Source of the DNA: Candidatus Puniceispirillum sp.
GTDB lineage: Bacteria; Pseudomonadota; Alphaproteobacteria; Puniceispirillales; Puniceispirillaceae
Assembly: GCA_016778825.1 (NCBI GenBank)
Contig: JADHOU010000091.1
Span: forward strand, 1-6,344
DNA length: 6,344 nt
Reading direction: 5' to 3'
Numbering within the stretch: the first letter of the stretch is position 1; each line of letters opens with the position of its first letter. Positions 1 through 6,344 of this stretch are shown here, piece by piece. Under the pieces are notes generated by a model. That model made no database searches and was not told where the DNA came from. It was given only the letters and a program-made list of their open reading frames with translations. Both the position numbers and the translations under genes were made by a program.

Positions 1-1052
1 ATCGTTCAGCACCTGCAAAAGATAAAATCCAAACAGCGATGACCCTCGCCCGCGAGATTCTGGGTCTGCCTGATGATTATCGCATCGGCATTGTTCCGGG
101 CTCGGATACGGGCGCGGTTGAGATGGCAATGTGGTCAATCCTTGGCGCGCGTGGCGTTGAACTTTTGGCGTGGGAGGCCTTTGGCAAAGATTGGGTTACC
201 GATGCGGTAAGCCAGTTGAAAATTGATCCGGTGACACATGTTGCCCCTTATGGGCAATTGCCTGATCTGAATGCAGTCGATTTCAATAATGATGTCATTT
301 TCACCTGGAATGGTACCGCGGCTGGCATCAAAGTGCCAAATGGCGATTGGATTCCCGATAATCGTGCCGGTTTGACCATTGCCGATTCAACATCTGCCTG
401 TTTTGCGATGGATTTGCCATGGCAAAAGCTTGATGTTGTGACATTTAGTTTCCAGAAATCGCTTGGCGGTGAGGGTGGGCATGGCGTGCTGATCCTGTCT
501 CCGCGGGCTGTTGAACGGCTTGAGAGCTATACCCCGTCATGGCCAATTCCAAAATTGTTCCGCCTGACCTCTAAGGGCAAATTGAATGAAGGCATTTTTG
601 ACGCTGCGACGATCAACACCCCGTCAATGCTGGTCGTTGAAGATGCAATTGACGCGTTGAATTGGGCAAAGTCAATTGGCGGGTTGCCAGCGTTAATCGC
701 GCGGTCAAATGCCAGCCTTGATGCGGTGAAATCATGGGTTGCGAAAACGCCATATTTTGGGTTTCTGGCACAAGATCCAGCGACAATTTCAAACACCGGC
801 ATCACCCTGTCGATCACTGATCCTTGTTTTGTCGCGTTAGATGATGCGGCAAAAAAGGCAGTTGCTTCGCGGCTTGAAAAAACCTTGGCAAAAGAAGGGG
901 TTGCGCTTGACGTCGCATCATATCGTGATGCACCTCCCGGGTTACGCATCTGGGCTGGCCCAACGGTTGAGCCAAGTGATATCGAGGCGCTATTGCCGTG
1001 GCTGGATTGGGCCTATGCCGAAATCCGGCAAGCCGAATCGGCTGCTGCCTAA
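1..1052 (+). CDS. serC: Phosphoserine aminotransferase, 5' end missing
   Basis: This PLP-dependent enzyme transfers an amino group from glutamate to 3-phosphohydroxypyruvate, giving phosphoserine, the second step of cytosolic serine synthesis. The reading frame is open from the window edge (first whole codon at 3), and the residues before the ATG at 39 ([11 protein letters not shown]) read as normal SerC sequence. That ATG is therefore internal, and I estimate 25 to 40 N-terminal residues are missing. Visible signatures are the cofactor-contacting Asp in IADSTSA (codon about 384) and the Schiff-base Lys in SFQKSLGG (codon 456-458), followed by [19 protein letters not shown]. The C-terminal small domain with [10 protein letters not shown] is intact and ends in TAA. 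The sequence matches the alphaproteobacterial SerC subgroup rather than the E. coli type. serA follows 113 bases downstream on the same strand, the usual serC-serA arrangement. I am very sure of the family; the true start lies outside the window. Confidence 0.95.
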   Translation, partial: RSAPAKDKIQTAMTLAREILGLPDDYRIGIVPGSDTGAVEMAMWSILGARGVELLAWEAFGKDWVTDAVSQLKIDPVTHVAPYGQLPDLNAVDFNNDVIFTWNGTAAGIKVPNGDWIPDNRAGLTIADSTSACFAMDLPWQKLDVVTFSFQKSLGGEGGHGVLILSPRAVERLESYTPSWPIPKLFRLTSKGKLNEGIFDAATINTPSMLVVEDAIDALNWAKSIGGLPALIARSNASLDAVKSWVAKTPYFGFLAQDPATISNTGITLSITDPCFVALDDAAKKAVASRLEKTLAKEGVALDVASYRDAPPGLRIWAGPTVEPSDIEALLPWLDWAYAEIRQAESAAA

Positions 1053-1165
1053 TCTGCAATATCGACGGCCGCAATCCTGCGGTACCTGTAATTCTGTATT
1101 GATATGAATTTTGATTGCCATGAATTGCCCTGTTTCTGGGGCCAGCTAATGAATGAGATGAAACC

Positions 1166-2755
1166 ATGCCAAAAGTATTGATTAGTGACAAATTAAGCCC
1201 GCGCGCGGCGGCAATTTTTGAAGAACATGGCATTGATGTTGATGTCAAACCGGGGCTTTCACCTGATGAGCTAAAGGCCATTATTGCTGATTATGATGGG
1301 CTGGCGATCCGTTCGGCGACCAAGGTTACGGCTGATATTTTGAACGCCGCCACAAATCTGAAAGTCGTTGGCCGTGCTGGGATCGGGGTGGATAATGTCG
1401 ATATTGCGGCGGCAACCAAACGCGGTGTGATCGTGATGAATACCCCGTATGGCAATGCGGTTACAACTGCCGAACATGCCATTACCTTGATGCTGTCCTT
1501 GGCGCGGCAAATTCCCGATGCCAATGAATCCACCAAAGCTGGTAAATGGGAAAAATCACGCTTTATGGGAACCGAAATTACCGGCAAAACATTAGGTCTG
1601 ATTGGCTGTGGCAATATCGGAACGATTGTTGCTGAGCGCGCGCAAGGCCTGAAAATGCGGGTTATTGGTTATGACCCGTATCTTAGCCCTGAAAATGCGA
1701 CCCGGCTTGGCATTGAAAAGCTTGAGCTTGATGAATTATTGGCGCGGGCAGATTTTATCACGCTTCACACGCCATTGACCGATGCAACGCGTAATATCAT
1801 TAGCGCCGATGCGTTGAACAAAACCAAAAAGGGCGTTCGGATTGTCAATTGCGCGCGTGGCGGTCTTGTTGACGAGCTGGCGATGGCGGCAGCATTGAAA
1901 AGTGGCCATGTCGCTGGTGCCGCCTTTGATGTGTTTGAGGAAGAACCCGCCACCGATAATGTGCTTTTCGGTTTTGATAATGTCATTGCCACGCCGCATC
2001 TTGGTGCCAGCACAACCGAAGCGCAGGAAAAAGTGGCGCTTCAGGTGGCTGAACAAATGGCTGATTATCTGATGAAAGGGGCAGTCACCAACGCCTTGAA
2101 TATGGCATCTGTTTCAGCCGAAGAAGCCCCGATTCTAAAGCCTTACATGGTGCTTGGTGGCTTGCTTGGCAGCTTTTTGGGGCAGGTCGAAGCCGATGGC
2201 ATCACCGCGGTGGTAATCGAATTTGACGGCAAGGCAGCCGCGCTAAACCCAGAATCGGTAGTGGCAACAACTTTGGCAGGGCTTCTTGGACCGGCAATGG
2301 AATCGGTCAATATGGTCAATGCCGCTGCGGTCGCCTCGTCAAATGGCATTGCCGTATCGACAGTTCGCCATGATCGCCAATGCGACTATGAAACTCTGCT
2401 TCGGGTAACAATCTCGCATAAAACAGGTGATCGGACGATCGCCGGAACTTTGGTTGGCGGGAATAAGCCGCGGATTGTCGAGGTGCAGCATATCGCTGTC
2501 GAATCAGATTTTCCGCCATATCTTCTGTATCTTCGCAATTATGACAAGCCGGGTTTTATTGGTGATCTTGGCAGCCTCTGTGGCAAGCATGGGATCAATA
2601 TTGCGACTTTCCATCTTGGGCGGCGTGAAGCTGGCGGCGAGGCGATTGCCCTTGTCGAGATTGATGGCGGCTTGCCCAAAACCATGTTGCCTGAAATTCG
2701 CGCGCTGGATCAGGTGGTGCGTGCAGACGCACTGCATTTCGCGCTTGATATTTAA
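1166..2755 (+). CDS. serA: D-3-phosphoglycerate dehydrogenase, long ACT-containing form
   Basis: It oxidises 3-phosphoglycerate to 3-phosphohydroxypyruvate with NAD+, the committed step of serine synthesis. The 529 residues match the long form of the family. The N-terminal part of the substrate domain carries RSATKVT (49-55) and GRAGIGVDNVD (69-79). The nucleotide-binding fold has GCGNIG (147-152) with an Asp at 170 that favours NAD over NADP. The catalytic triad is Arg231 (NCARGG), Glu260 (VFEEEP) and His278 (PHLGAST), the same spacing as the human enzyme's 236/265/283. Residues of about 315 to 450 form the intervening allosteric-substrate-binding domain, and about 455 to 529 the ACT domain (KPGFIGDLGS, HGINIATFHLGR). 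In this family the ACT domain commonly mediates serine feedback, but whether this enzyme is serine-sensitive cannot be read from sequence. The start at 1166 has only a weak ribosome site (GAG within 1155-1160), but it places MPKVLISDKLSP exactly where the family begins. It probably shares an operon with serC. Confidence 0.97.
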   Translation: MPKVLISDKLSPRAAAIFEEHGIDVDVKPGLSPDELKAIIADYDGLAIRSATKVTADILNAATNLKVVGRAGIGVDNVDIAAATKRGVIVMNTPYGNAVTTAEHAITLMLSLARQIPDANESTKAGKWEKSRFMGTEITGKTLGLIGCGNIGTIVAERAQGLKMRVIGYDPYLSPENATRLGIEKLELDELLARADFITLHTPLTDATRNIISADALNKTKKGVRIVNCARGGLVDELAMAAALKSGHVAGAAFDVFEEEPATDNVLFGFDNVIATPHLGASTTEAQEKVALQVAEQMADYLMKGAVTNALNMASVSAEEAPILKPYMVLGGLLGSFLGQVEADGITAVVIEFDGKAAALNPESVVATTLAGLLGPAMESVNMVNAAAVASSNGIAVSTVRHDRQCDYETLLRVTISHKTGDRTIAGTLVGGNKPRIVEVQHIAVESDFPPYLLYLRNYDKPGFIGDLGSLCGKHGINIATFHLGRREAGGEAIALVEIDGGLPKTMLPEIRALDQVVRADALHFALDI

Positions 2756-2844
2756 TTGCCGATTGTTGCTGGCCGATAGGCCGCGTTTCGGCTGTGGCTA
2801 TGGCTGGCATGGAATGCTGATAAATTAACCTCTGCCACTGACAT

Positions 2845-2856
2845 GGCAACGTTGCC
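2845..2856. promoter_or_regulatory. Perfect 12-bp palindrome, possible operator
   Basis: GGCAACGTTGCC is a perfect palindrome centred on CG, and its right half covers five of the six bases of the candidate purA -35. The AACGTT core with GC-rich arms resembles operators of LacI-family repressors such as PurR of enteric bacteria (half-site GCAAAC against GGCAAC here). A protein bound here would block polymerase. Perfect 12-bp palindromes are expected about 1.5 times in a window this size by chance, so position rather than rarity is the argument. The regulator is unknown. Confidence 0.3.
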
Positions 2857-2881
2857 TTTGCCGCGTGAACTCTGCTATAAA
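2852..2881 (+). promoter_or_regulatory. Candidate extended -10 promoter for purA
   Basis: A -35-like TTGCCT (2852-2857) lies 18 bases before TATAAA (2876-2881). TATAAA is preceded by TGC, which makes an extended -10 (TGnTATAAA). TATAAA matches the sigma-70 consensus at 5 of 6 positions and TTGCCT at 4 of 6. Transcription would begin near 2887-2890, giving a purA leader of about 135 bases. This is the best promoter-like element in the gap, but a consensus match alone does not prove activity. Confidence 0.42.
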
Positions 2882-2891
2882 CGGCCGCGGT

Positions 2892-2912
2892 TCATGCGGT
2901 CCTTCGGCATGA
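2892..2912 (+). other. Hairpin 1 in the inferred purA leader
   Basis: TCATGC (2892-2897) can pair with GCATGA (2907-2912) around a nine-base loop. It begins a few bases after the predicted transcription start. A competing pairing of CCGC (just upstream) with GCGG (2896-2899) is possible, so the fold may not be unique. There is no T tract, so it is not a terminator. Confidence 0.25.
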
Positions 2913-2941
2913 TCTATGGTTTCAAGGTAGGCGAACTTGAC

Positions 2942-2961
2942 CCGTTGCAATGTCGCAACGG
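2942..2961 (+). other. Hairpin 2 or second palindrome before purA
   Basis: CCGTTGC (2942-2948) is perfectly complementary to GCAACGG (2955-2961) across a six-base loop, a 7-bp stem with no mismatch. It could fold in the purA leader RNA or be a second protein site on DNA. It reuses the GTTGC/GCAAC words of the palindrome at 2845-2856 in the opposite order. No T tract follows. Confidence 0.3.
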
Positions 2962-3012
2962 CATGGCGTCTTTCCTGTCTTTCGATCTTGATGTCGATCC
3001 CCTTGGTGGGAC

Positions 3013-3017
3013 AAAGG
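3013..3017 (+). promoter_or_regulatory. purA ribosome binding site
   Basis: AAAGG lies seven bases before the ATG at 3025, a normal Shine-Dalgarno spacing. It supports that start together with the family-typical N-terminus that follows. Confidence 0.6.
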
Positions 3018-3024
3018 TTTTTTC

Positions 3025-4323
3025 ATGGCAAATGTAGCGGTAATTGGTGCGCAATGGGGTGATGAGGGCAAAGGCAAGATTGTCGATTGGTTGTCAAGCC
3101 GCGCCGATGTTGTTGTCAGGTTTCAAGGTGGCCATAATGCGGGTCATACGCTTGTCATTGACGGTGTTGAATATAAATTATCGCTTTTGCCATCAGGCAT
3201 TGTACGGCCGGGAAAATTGTCGGTCATTGGCAATGGTGTTGTGATTGATCCGGCGCATTTGCTCAAGGAAATTGGCATTTTGCGAAGTCAGGGCGCAGCG
3301 ATCAGTCCGACAAGCCTTTTGGTGTCCGAATCTGCGGCTTTGATCTTGCCGGTTCATCAGGCGGTTGATGCGGCGCGTGAAGCGTTACGCGGTGCTGGTA
3401 AAATTGGCACAACCGGTCGCGGTATTGGCCCTGCCTATGAAGATAAAATTGCCCGCCGCGCGATTCGTCTTGGCGATTTGGCCTCCGAAGATGTTCTAAC
3501 GGAAAAGCTGGCGGCGCTGGTGGCGCATCACAATGTCTGGCTTGCCGCCGCCGAACAGCCGCTTGCCGATGCTGACAAGATGAAGGCCGATCTTTTGGCG
3601 ATGCGTGACGAACTGCTGACTTATACCGGCCAAAGCTGGCGTTGCCTTGCCGATGCGCGCGCGGCAAATAAGAGGGTTTTGTTTGAAGGTGCCCAAGGGG
3701 TGATGCTTGATATCGATCACGGCACTTATCCTTTTGTGACCTCAAGCAATACTGTGGCGGGTCAGGCCGCAACGGGTGCGGGAACCGGTCCAACCGATAT
3801 CGGATTTGTACTTGGTATTACCAAGGCCTATACAACCCGCGTTGGCAGTGGCCCATTCCCAACCGAGGATTTTGGTGCCGATGGCGACCGTATGGGCGAA
3901 CGAGGCCGCGAATTTGGCACGGTCACAGGACGCAAGCGGCGTTGTGGCTGGTTTGATTCGGTTATGGTTCGCCAGGCAGGTCATGTTGCGGGCATCACCG
4001 GCATGGCTTTGACCAAGCTTGATGTTCTTGATGGGTTTGATGTTTTAAAGATATGCGTTGGCTATCAAATTGACGGCAGCGACAAGGTGTTGGATTATTT
4101 CCCGTCCGATGCTGGCGCACAGGCCGCTTGCAAGCCAATTTACGAAGAAATACCTGGCTGGTCAGACAGCACCTATGGCGCGCGTAGCTGGGCTGAATTA
4201 CCAGCTAATGCGGTCAAATATATTCGCCGTGTTGAAGAGTTGACCAAATTGCCGGTTACGCTGCTATCAACAAGCCCCGAACGCGATGATACGATTCTGG
4301 TTCGCGACCCGTTTGAAGGCTAG
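3025..4323 (+). CDS. purA: Adenylosuccinate synthetase
   Basis: It joins IMP and aspartate using GTP to form adenylosuccinate, the first committed step from IMP to AMP, in the cytosol. The 432 residues equal the E. coli length. The N-terminal QWGDEGKGK (10-18) holds the catalytic Asp13 and the phosphate-binding loop, and GGHNAGHT holds catalytic His41. The family signature [12 protein letters not shown] spans 133-144, with its conserved Lys141 and Arg144. Other conserved blocks are [15 protein letters not shown] (229-243), [11 protein letters not shown] (301-311, the mobile substrate loop), the guanine-recognising TKLD (330-333) and [10 protein letters not shown] (415-424). Every expected block is present and in order. 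It is separated from serA by 269 bases with its own promoter-like signals, so it may be transcribed independently. Its TAG stop overlaps the rpoH stop on the other strand, which leaves no downstream space for a terminator. Confidence 0.98.
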   Translation: MANVAVIGAQWGDEGKGKIVDWLSSRADVVVRFQGGHNAGHTLVIDGVEYKLSLLPSGIVRPGKLSVIGNGVVIDPAHLLKEIGILRSQGAAISPTSLLVSESAALILPVHQAVDAAREALRGAGKIGTTGRGIGPAYEDKIARRAIRLGDLASEDVLTEKLAALVAHHNVWLAAAEQPLADADKMKADLLAMRDELLTYTGQSWRCLADARAANKRVLFEGAQGVMLDIDHGTYPFVTSSNTVAGQAATGAGTGPTDIGFVLGITKAYTTRVGSGPFPTEDFGADGDRMGERGREFGTVTGRKRRCGWFDSVMVRQAGHVAGITGMALTKLDVLDGFDVLKICVGYQIDGSDKVLDYFPSDAGAQAACKPIYEEIPGWSDSTYGARSWAELPANAVKYIRRVEELTKLPVTLLSTSPERDDTILVRDPFEG

Positions 4324-5231
4324 GCCTCAGCTTCGCTGTGATGCGGCAATAGCTGCATTTCTTCGGCCTTGTCACGAACGGCCTTTTGCAGCTTTTCAAA
4401 GGCGCGCACTTCAATTTGGCGAATTCGTTCGCGGCTGACGCTGAATTCGGCGGCCAGATCTTCAAGTGTTAGCGGCGGTTCGGCAAGCCGTCGTGCTTCA
4501 AGAATACGTTGTTCGCGCGGGTTTAGCCCCTGCATCGCATCAACCATCAAATTGCGGCGCGCGCCATATTCTTCCTGTTCGGCAAAATTGGTTTCCTGAT
4601 CAACGCTGTCATCTTCCAGCCAATCTTGCCATTCGCCACTGCCCTCGCCATCGCGGCTAAGCGGCACATTCAAAGACCTGTCATTGCCCGCCATGCGCTG
4701 ATTCATTGAAATCACTTCAGTTTCGGACACATCTAGCTGGGTGGCGATCTGCGTAACCTGTTCGGGCTTTAGATCGCCATCTTCAATCGCTTGGATCTGT
4801 CCTTTAATGCGGCGCAGATTGAAAAACAATTTCTTTTGTCCGGCGGTGGTGCCGATTTTGACCAACGACCATGACCGCAAGATATATTCCTGAATTGCCG
4901 CTTTAATCCACCACATGGCATAGGTGGCAAGCCGAAAGCCTTTTTCAGGTTCAAATTTTTTGACCGCATGCATCATGCCAAGATTGCCCTCAGAGATCAA
5001 ATCGGCAACTGGCAGGCCATAACCGCGGTATCCCATTGCGATTTTGGCGACAAGCCGCAAATGACTGGTCACGAGCTTATGCGCTGCCTTGACGTCGCCT
5101 TTGTCTTTCCATGATTTTGCCAGCATATATTCTTCGCCCGGCTCCAGCATTGGAAAGGCGCGAATTTGCTCAAGGTAGCGCGAGAGATTTCCATCTGGGC
5201 TAAGCGCCGGAAGCATAGATTTAGCAGCCAT
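4320..5231 (-). CDS. rpoH: RNA polymerase sigma-32 (heat-shock sigma factor)
   Basis: This is the alternative sigma factor that directs core RNA polymerase to heat-shock promoters. Numbered from the ATG at 5231 (303 residues), region 2 includes [16 protein letters not shown] (77-83), which contributes to core binding, and [20 protein letters not shown] (region 2.3/2.4, promoter melting and -10 contact). The RpoH box QKKLFFNLR (132-140) is diagnostic against RpoD and other sigmas; in E. coli this segment takes part in core binding and chaperone or protease control. Region 4.2 (254-282, [24 protein letters not shown]) is the -35-binding helix-turn-helix. An ATG two codons upstream (5237) is possible, but its gap to GAGGAG is only two bases, so I prefer 5231 with eight. 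Alphaproteobacteria often carry two rpoH paralogues, and which one this is cannot be told here. It follows rluD on the same strand and converges on purA with a 4-base overlap. Confidence 0.96.
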   Translation of the reverse strand: MAAKSMLPALSPDGNLSRYLEQIRAFPMLEPGEEYMLAKSWKDKGDVKAAHKLVTSHLRLVAKIAMGYRGYGLPVADLISEGNLGMMHAVKKFEPEKGFRLATYAMWWIKAAIQEYILRSWSLVKIGTTAGQKKLFFNLRRIKGQIQAIEDGDLKPEQVTQIATQLDVSETEVISMNQRMAGNDRSLNVPLSRDGEGSGEWQDWLEDDSVDQETNFAEQEEYGARRNLMVDAMQGLNPREQRILEARRLAEPPLTLEDLAAEFSVSRERIRQIEVRAFEKLQKAVRDKAEEMQLLPHHSEAEA

Positions 5232-5239
5232 TTTCATTT

Positions 5240-5245
5240 CTCCTC
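5240..5245 (-). promoter_or_regulatory. rpoH ribosome binding site that decides the start
   Basis: On the - strand GAGGAG is followed by AA, ATG (5237), AAA and ATG (5231). The spacing is two bases to the first ATG, too close for efficient initiation, and eight to the second, which is optimal. The second ATG also gives [12 protein letters not shown], similar to other alphaproteobacterial RpoH starts. Confidence 0.65.
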
Positions 5246-5452
5246 GGGATCGGACTCATATTGTTAGGCATTTTGCGTCACTTTGGCGCGACGCTTTCGC
5301 TCTTTGCCTATCTTTCCACGTTTGGATAAAACCATTTAATCGGGGCTAGATTAAGGCTATTTTTTGCAAAACTCTTTTTCAATAATTCTAATTTTCGCAC
5401 ATATAGGCGGTTAAAATCCGAAAATTATGCGCAGTAATTGCAAAAATCAATT
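5246..5452 (-). promoter_or_regulatory. rluD-rpoH intergenic region, likely rpoH promoter region
   Basis: This AT-rich gap is unlike the flanking coding DNA. Two weak sigma-70-like candidates face rpoH. One is TTGATT (5450-5445) with CATAAT (5429-5424), 15 bases apart. The other is TTGAAA (5382-5377) with TAGCCT (5359-5354), 17 bases apart. CCCCGATT (5345-5338) resembles a sigma-32 -10 (CCCCATnT), but no CTTGAA lies at a proper distance, so autoregulation is only a possibility. After the rluD stop, AATTG and CAATT could form a weak AT-only stem without a clear T tract. One GANTC site (GACTC, 5253-5257), the target of CcrM-type methylation in alphaproteobacteria, lies just upstream of the ribosome site. 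Confidence 0.35.
5265..5310 (-). other. Nested stem-loop in the rpoH leader
   Basis: In the rpoH sense direction TAGGCA (5310-5305) pairs perfectly with TGCCTA (5270-5265). Inside it GCGTC (5294-5290) pairs with GACGC (5279-5275) around a ten-base loop, leaving an asymmetric purine-rich internal loop (ten bases against four A residues). The outer stem ends 19 bases before GAGGAG. I see no direct sequestration of the ribosome site. Transcription through this segment is assumed, not shown. Confidence 0.3.
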
Positions 5453-6344
5453 CTAGCCAGAAGGATGGGTTTTCCCAGTCGCACGGTCGGAAACAGTGCG
5501 TTCCATCAGCGCGATGAGACCCGCCATATCGTCGGGAAGCGGTGTTTCAAAATGCAGAGCCTCGCCGGTAATCGGATGGGCAAAGCCAAGCCGCGCTGCA
5601 TGCAGTGCCTGACGGCCAAAATCGCGCATCTGTGACAGGCCGGTACGCGCCAGATTATCCGGCATTTGTCCCGAACGTGGTGCCCGTCCATATAATGGGT
5701 CGCCGATCACCCCATGATTGATATGCGCCATATGAACACGGATCTGATGTGTTCTGCCAGTTTCAAGACGGCATTCAATATGCGAACCAAAAGGCGGGAA
5801 ACGGCGCAGCAATTGCCAATGCGTTACCGCGTTACGGCCTTTGGTGGTGATGGCTTGGCGTTTACGGTCATAGCTGGCGCGGCCGATTGGTTGGTCAATC
5901 GTGCCATCACGTTCAACACTTGTTCCCCAAACAAGCGCTTGATAGCGCCGGTCAATATCATGCGCGGCAAACATTCCTGTCAGGCCGTGATGCGCCGCAT
6001 CGGTTTTGGCGACTACCATCGTGCCAGAAGTGTCTTTATCAAGACGGTGAACAATACCTGGCCGCATGACCCCGCCAATGCCGGTAAGCGATGGCCCGCA
6101 ATGGGCGATCAGCGCATTCACCAAAGTACCAGTTAGCGACCCGGGTGCCGGATGCACAACCAGCCCTACCGGTTTGTTCAGGACAATCAAATGCGAATCT
6201 TCAAACAGAATATCAAGTGCGATATTTTCGGCCTTTGGCACCGCATCAACCGGCGATGGCAAAATCAGCGCATAGCTTGCGCCGGGTTTGACCGGTGCTG
6301 ATGGATCGGTTAGGGTGCGCCCATCTTCGCTTAGCTGCCCATCA
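5453..6344 (-). CDS. rluD: 23S rRNA pseudouridine synthase, RluD type, 5' end missing
   Basis: RluA-family enzymes isomerise uridine to pseudouridine; RluD acts on helix 69 of 23S rRNA (positions 1911, 1915 and 1917 in E. coli), aiding ribosome assembly. The frame is open to the right edge (first whole codon 6343-6341), so 296 residues are visible and the start is outside. A TTG at 6262 is internal, because the upstream codons (DGQLSEDGRTLTD, then PVKPGASYALIL) read as the end of the N-terminal S4 RNA-binding domain. Further motifs, in visible-residue numbering, are LNKPVGLVVHPAPGS (about 55-69), the catalytic block HRLDKDTSG with Asp102 (codon 6040-6038), DRRYQALVWG with the active-site Tyr, and GRTHQIRVHMAH (196-207). 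These place it in the S4-containing RluC/RluD group, and the sequence around VVHPAPG plus linkage to rpoH favours RluD. The C-terminus ends in TAG, 215 bases before the first possible rpoH start. Confidence 0.93.
   Translation of the reverse strand, partial: DGQLSEDGRTLTDPSAPVKPGASYALILPSPVDAVPKAENIALDILFEDSHLIVLNKPVGLVVHPAPGSLTGTLVNALIAHCGPSLTGIGGVMRPGIVHRLDKDTSGTMVVAKTDAAHHGLTGMFAAHDIDRRYQALVWGTSVERDGTIDQPIGRASYDRKRQAITTKGRNAVTHWQLLRRFPPFGSHIECRLETGRTHQIRVHMAHINHGVIGDPLYGRAPRSGQMPDNLARTGLSQMRDFGRQALHAARLGFAHPITGEALHFETPLPDDMAGLIALMERTVSDRATGKTHPSG

Larger units (their letters stand above)
2756..3024 (+). promoter_or_regulatory. serA-purA intergenic region with regulatory signals
   Basis: This 269-base gap holds no convincing gene. 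It contains a promoter-like element, a 12-bp palindrome, two hairpins and the purA ribosome site, described separately. Directly after serA there are only short stems (GGCC-GATA-GGCC near 2771-2782 and GCCG/CGGC just after it) with no T tract, so no intrinsic terminator for serA is evident. GGCATG occurs three times (2806, 2906, 2960), probably by chance. An open frame at 2843-3037 runs 13 bases into purA, but it has no ribosome site and no recognisable protein. In many related genomes, as I recall, hisZ sits between serA and purA; nothing here resembles it. Confidence 0.5.

Noticed and set aside
39..41. ATG at 39 as the serC start codon
   Set aside because: The preceding codons are open and read as normal SerC sequence. 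Starting here would delete the conserved N-terminal segment.
1069..1082. CCGCA-ATCC-TGCGG stem just after serC as a terminator
   Set aside because: The stem is only five base pairs and no T tract follows. serC and serA are usually co-transcribed, so termination here is unlikely.
1104..1126. ATGAATT direct repeat (1104 and 1120) in the serC-serA gap
   Set aside because: Two seven-base AT-rich words 16 bases apart are easily due to chance, and no promoter-like pair accompanies them.
814..1281. 155-codon open frame on the - strand across the serC end and serA start
   Set aside because: It overlaps two certain genes on the other strand and has shadow-like composition and no recognisable domain.
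2843..3037. 64-codon open frame in the serA-purA gap overlapping the purA start
   Set aside because: It has no ribosome site, starts upstream of the likely promoter -10, resembles no family I recognise, and runs out of frame into purA. A leader peptide starting at the internal ATG at 2894 is conceivable but unsupported.
3302..3793. 163-codon open frame antisense to purA
   Set aside because: It lies wholly inside the intact purA gene, has the low-complexity Pro/Arg/Gln/His composition typical of an antisense shadow, and has no ribosome site.
5338..5371. Sigma-32-like promoter (TTGCAAA, then CCCCGATT) for rpoH autoregulation
   Set aside because: The -35 lacks CTTGAA, the -10 has an inserted base relative to CCCCATnT, and spacing is at the upper limit, so it is too weak to call.
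5714..6136. 140-codon + strand open frame opposite rluD
   Set aside because: The opposite strand encodes the conserved catalytic core of rluD, so this frame is a by-product of it.
6260..6262. TTG as the rluD start codon
   Set aside because: The frame continues upstream to the window edge with RluD-like S4-domain sequence, so this TTG is an internal Leu codon.

Overview
The window looks like an ordinary, well-conserved chromosomal housekeeping region of an alphaproteobacterium. The clues are the SerC subtype, the serC-serA pairing, a sigma-32 whose RpoH box reads QKKLFFNLR, and an rluD-rpoH pair facing purA. Base composition looks balanced rather than GC-rich, so a marine lineage such as SAR116 or a Rhodospirillales relative is possible. 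That placement is inference only. I see no mobile element, CRISPR array, tRNA, rRNA or phage gene.

Layout on the + strand: the 3' part of serC (cut by the left edge), a 113-base gap, complete serA, a 269-base gap with promoter-like and palindromic signals, then complete purA. On the - strand, reading right to left: rluD (5' end cut by the right edge), a 197 to 215-base AT-rich gap, then complete rpoH. purA and rpoH converge and share the tetranucleotide CTAG, in which each strand reads its own TAG stop.

SerA and SerC catalyse the first two steps of the phosphorylated serine pathway (3-phosphoglycerate to 3-phosphohydroxypyruvate to phosphoserine). PurA commits IMP to AMP synthesis. RpoH is the heat-shock sigma factor, and RluD modifies 23S rRNA helix 69. 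All five proteins keep the catalytic or signature residues of their families, and none shows a frameshift.

The candidates for something new are regulatory rather than protein-coding. They are a 12-bp perfect palindrome overlapping the -35 of a likely purA promoter, two hairpins in the inferred purA leader, a nested stem-loop in the rpoH leader, and the fully overlapping purA/rpoH stop codons. I found no convincing undescribed multi-gene system. Every long ORF other than these five lies antisense or out of frame inside one of them.
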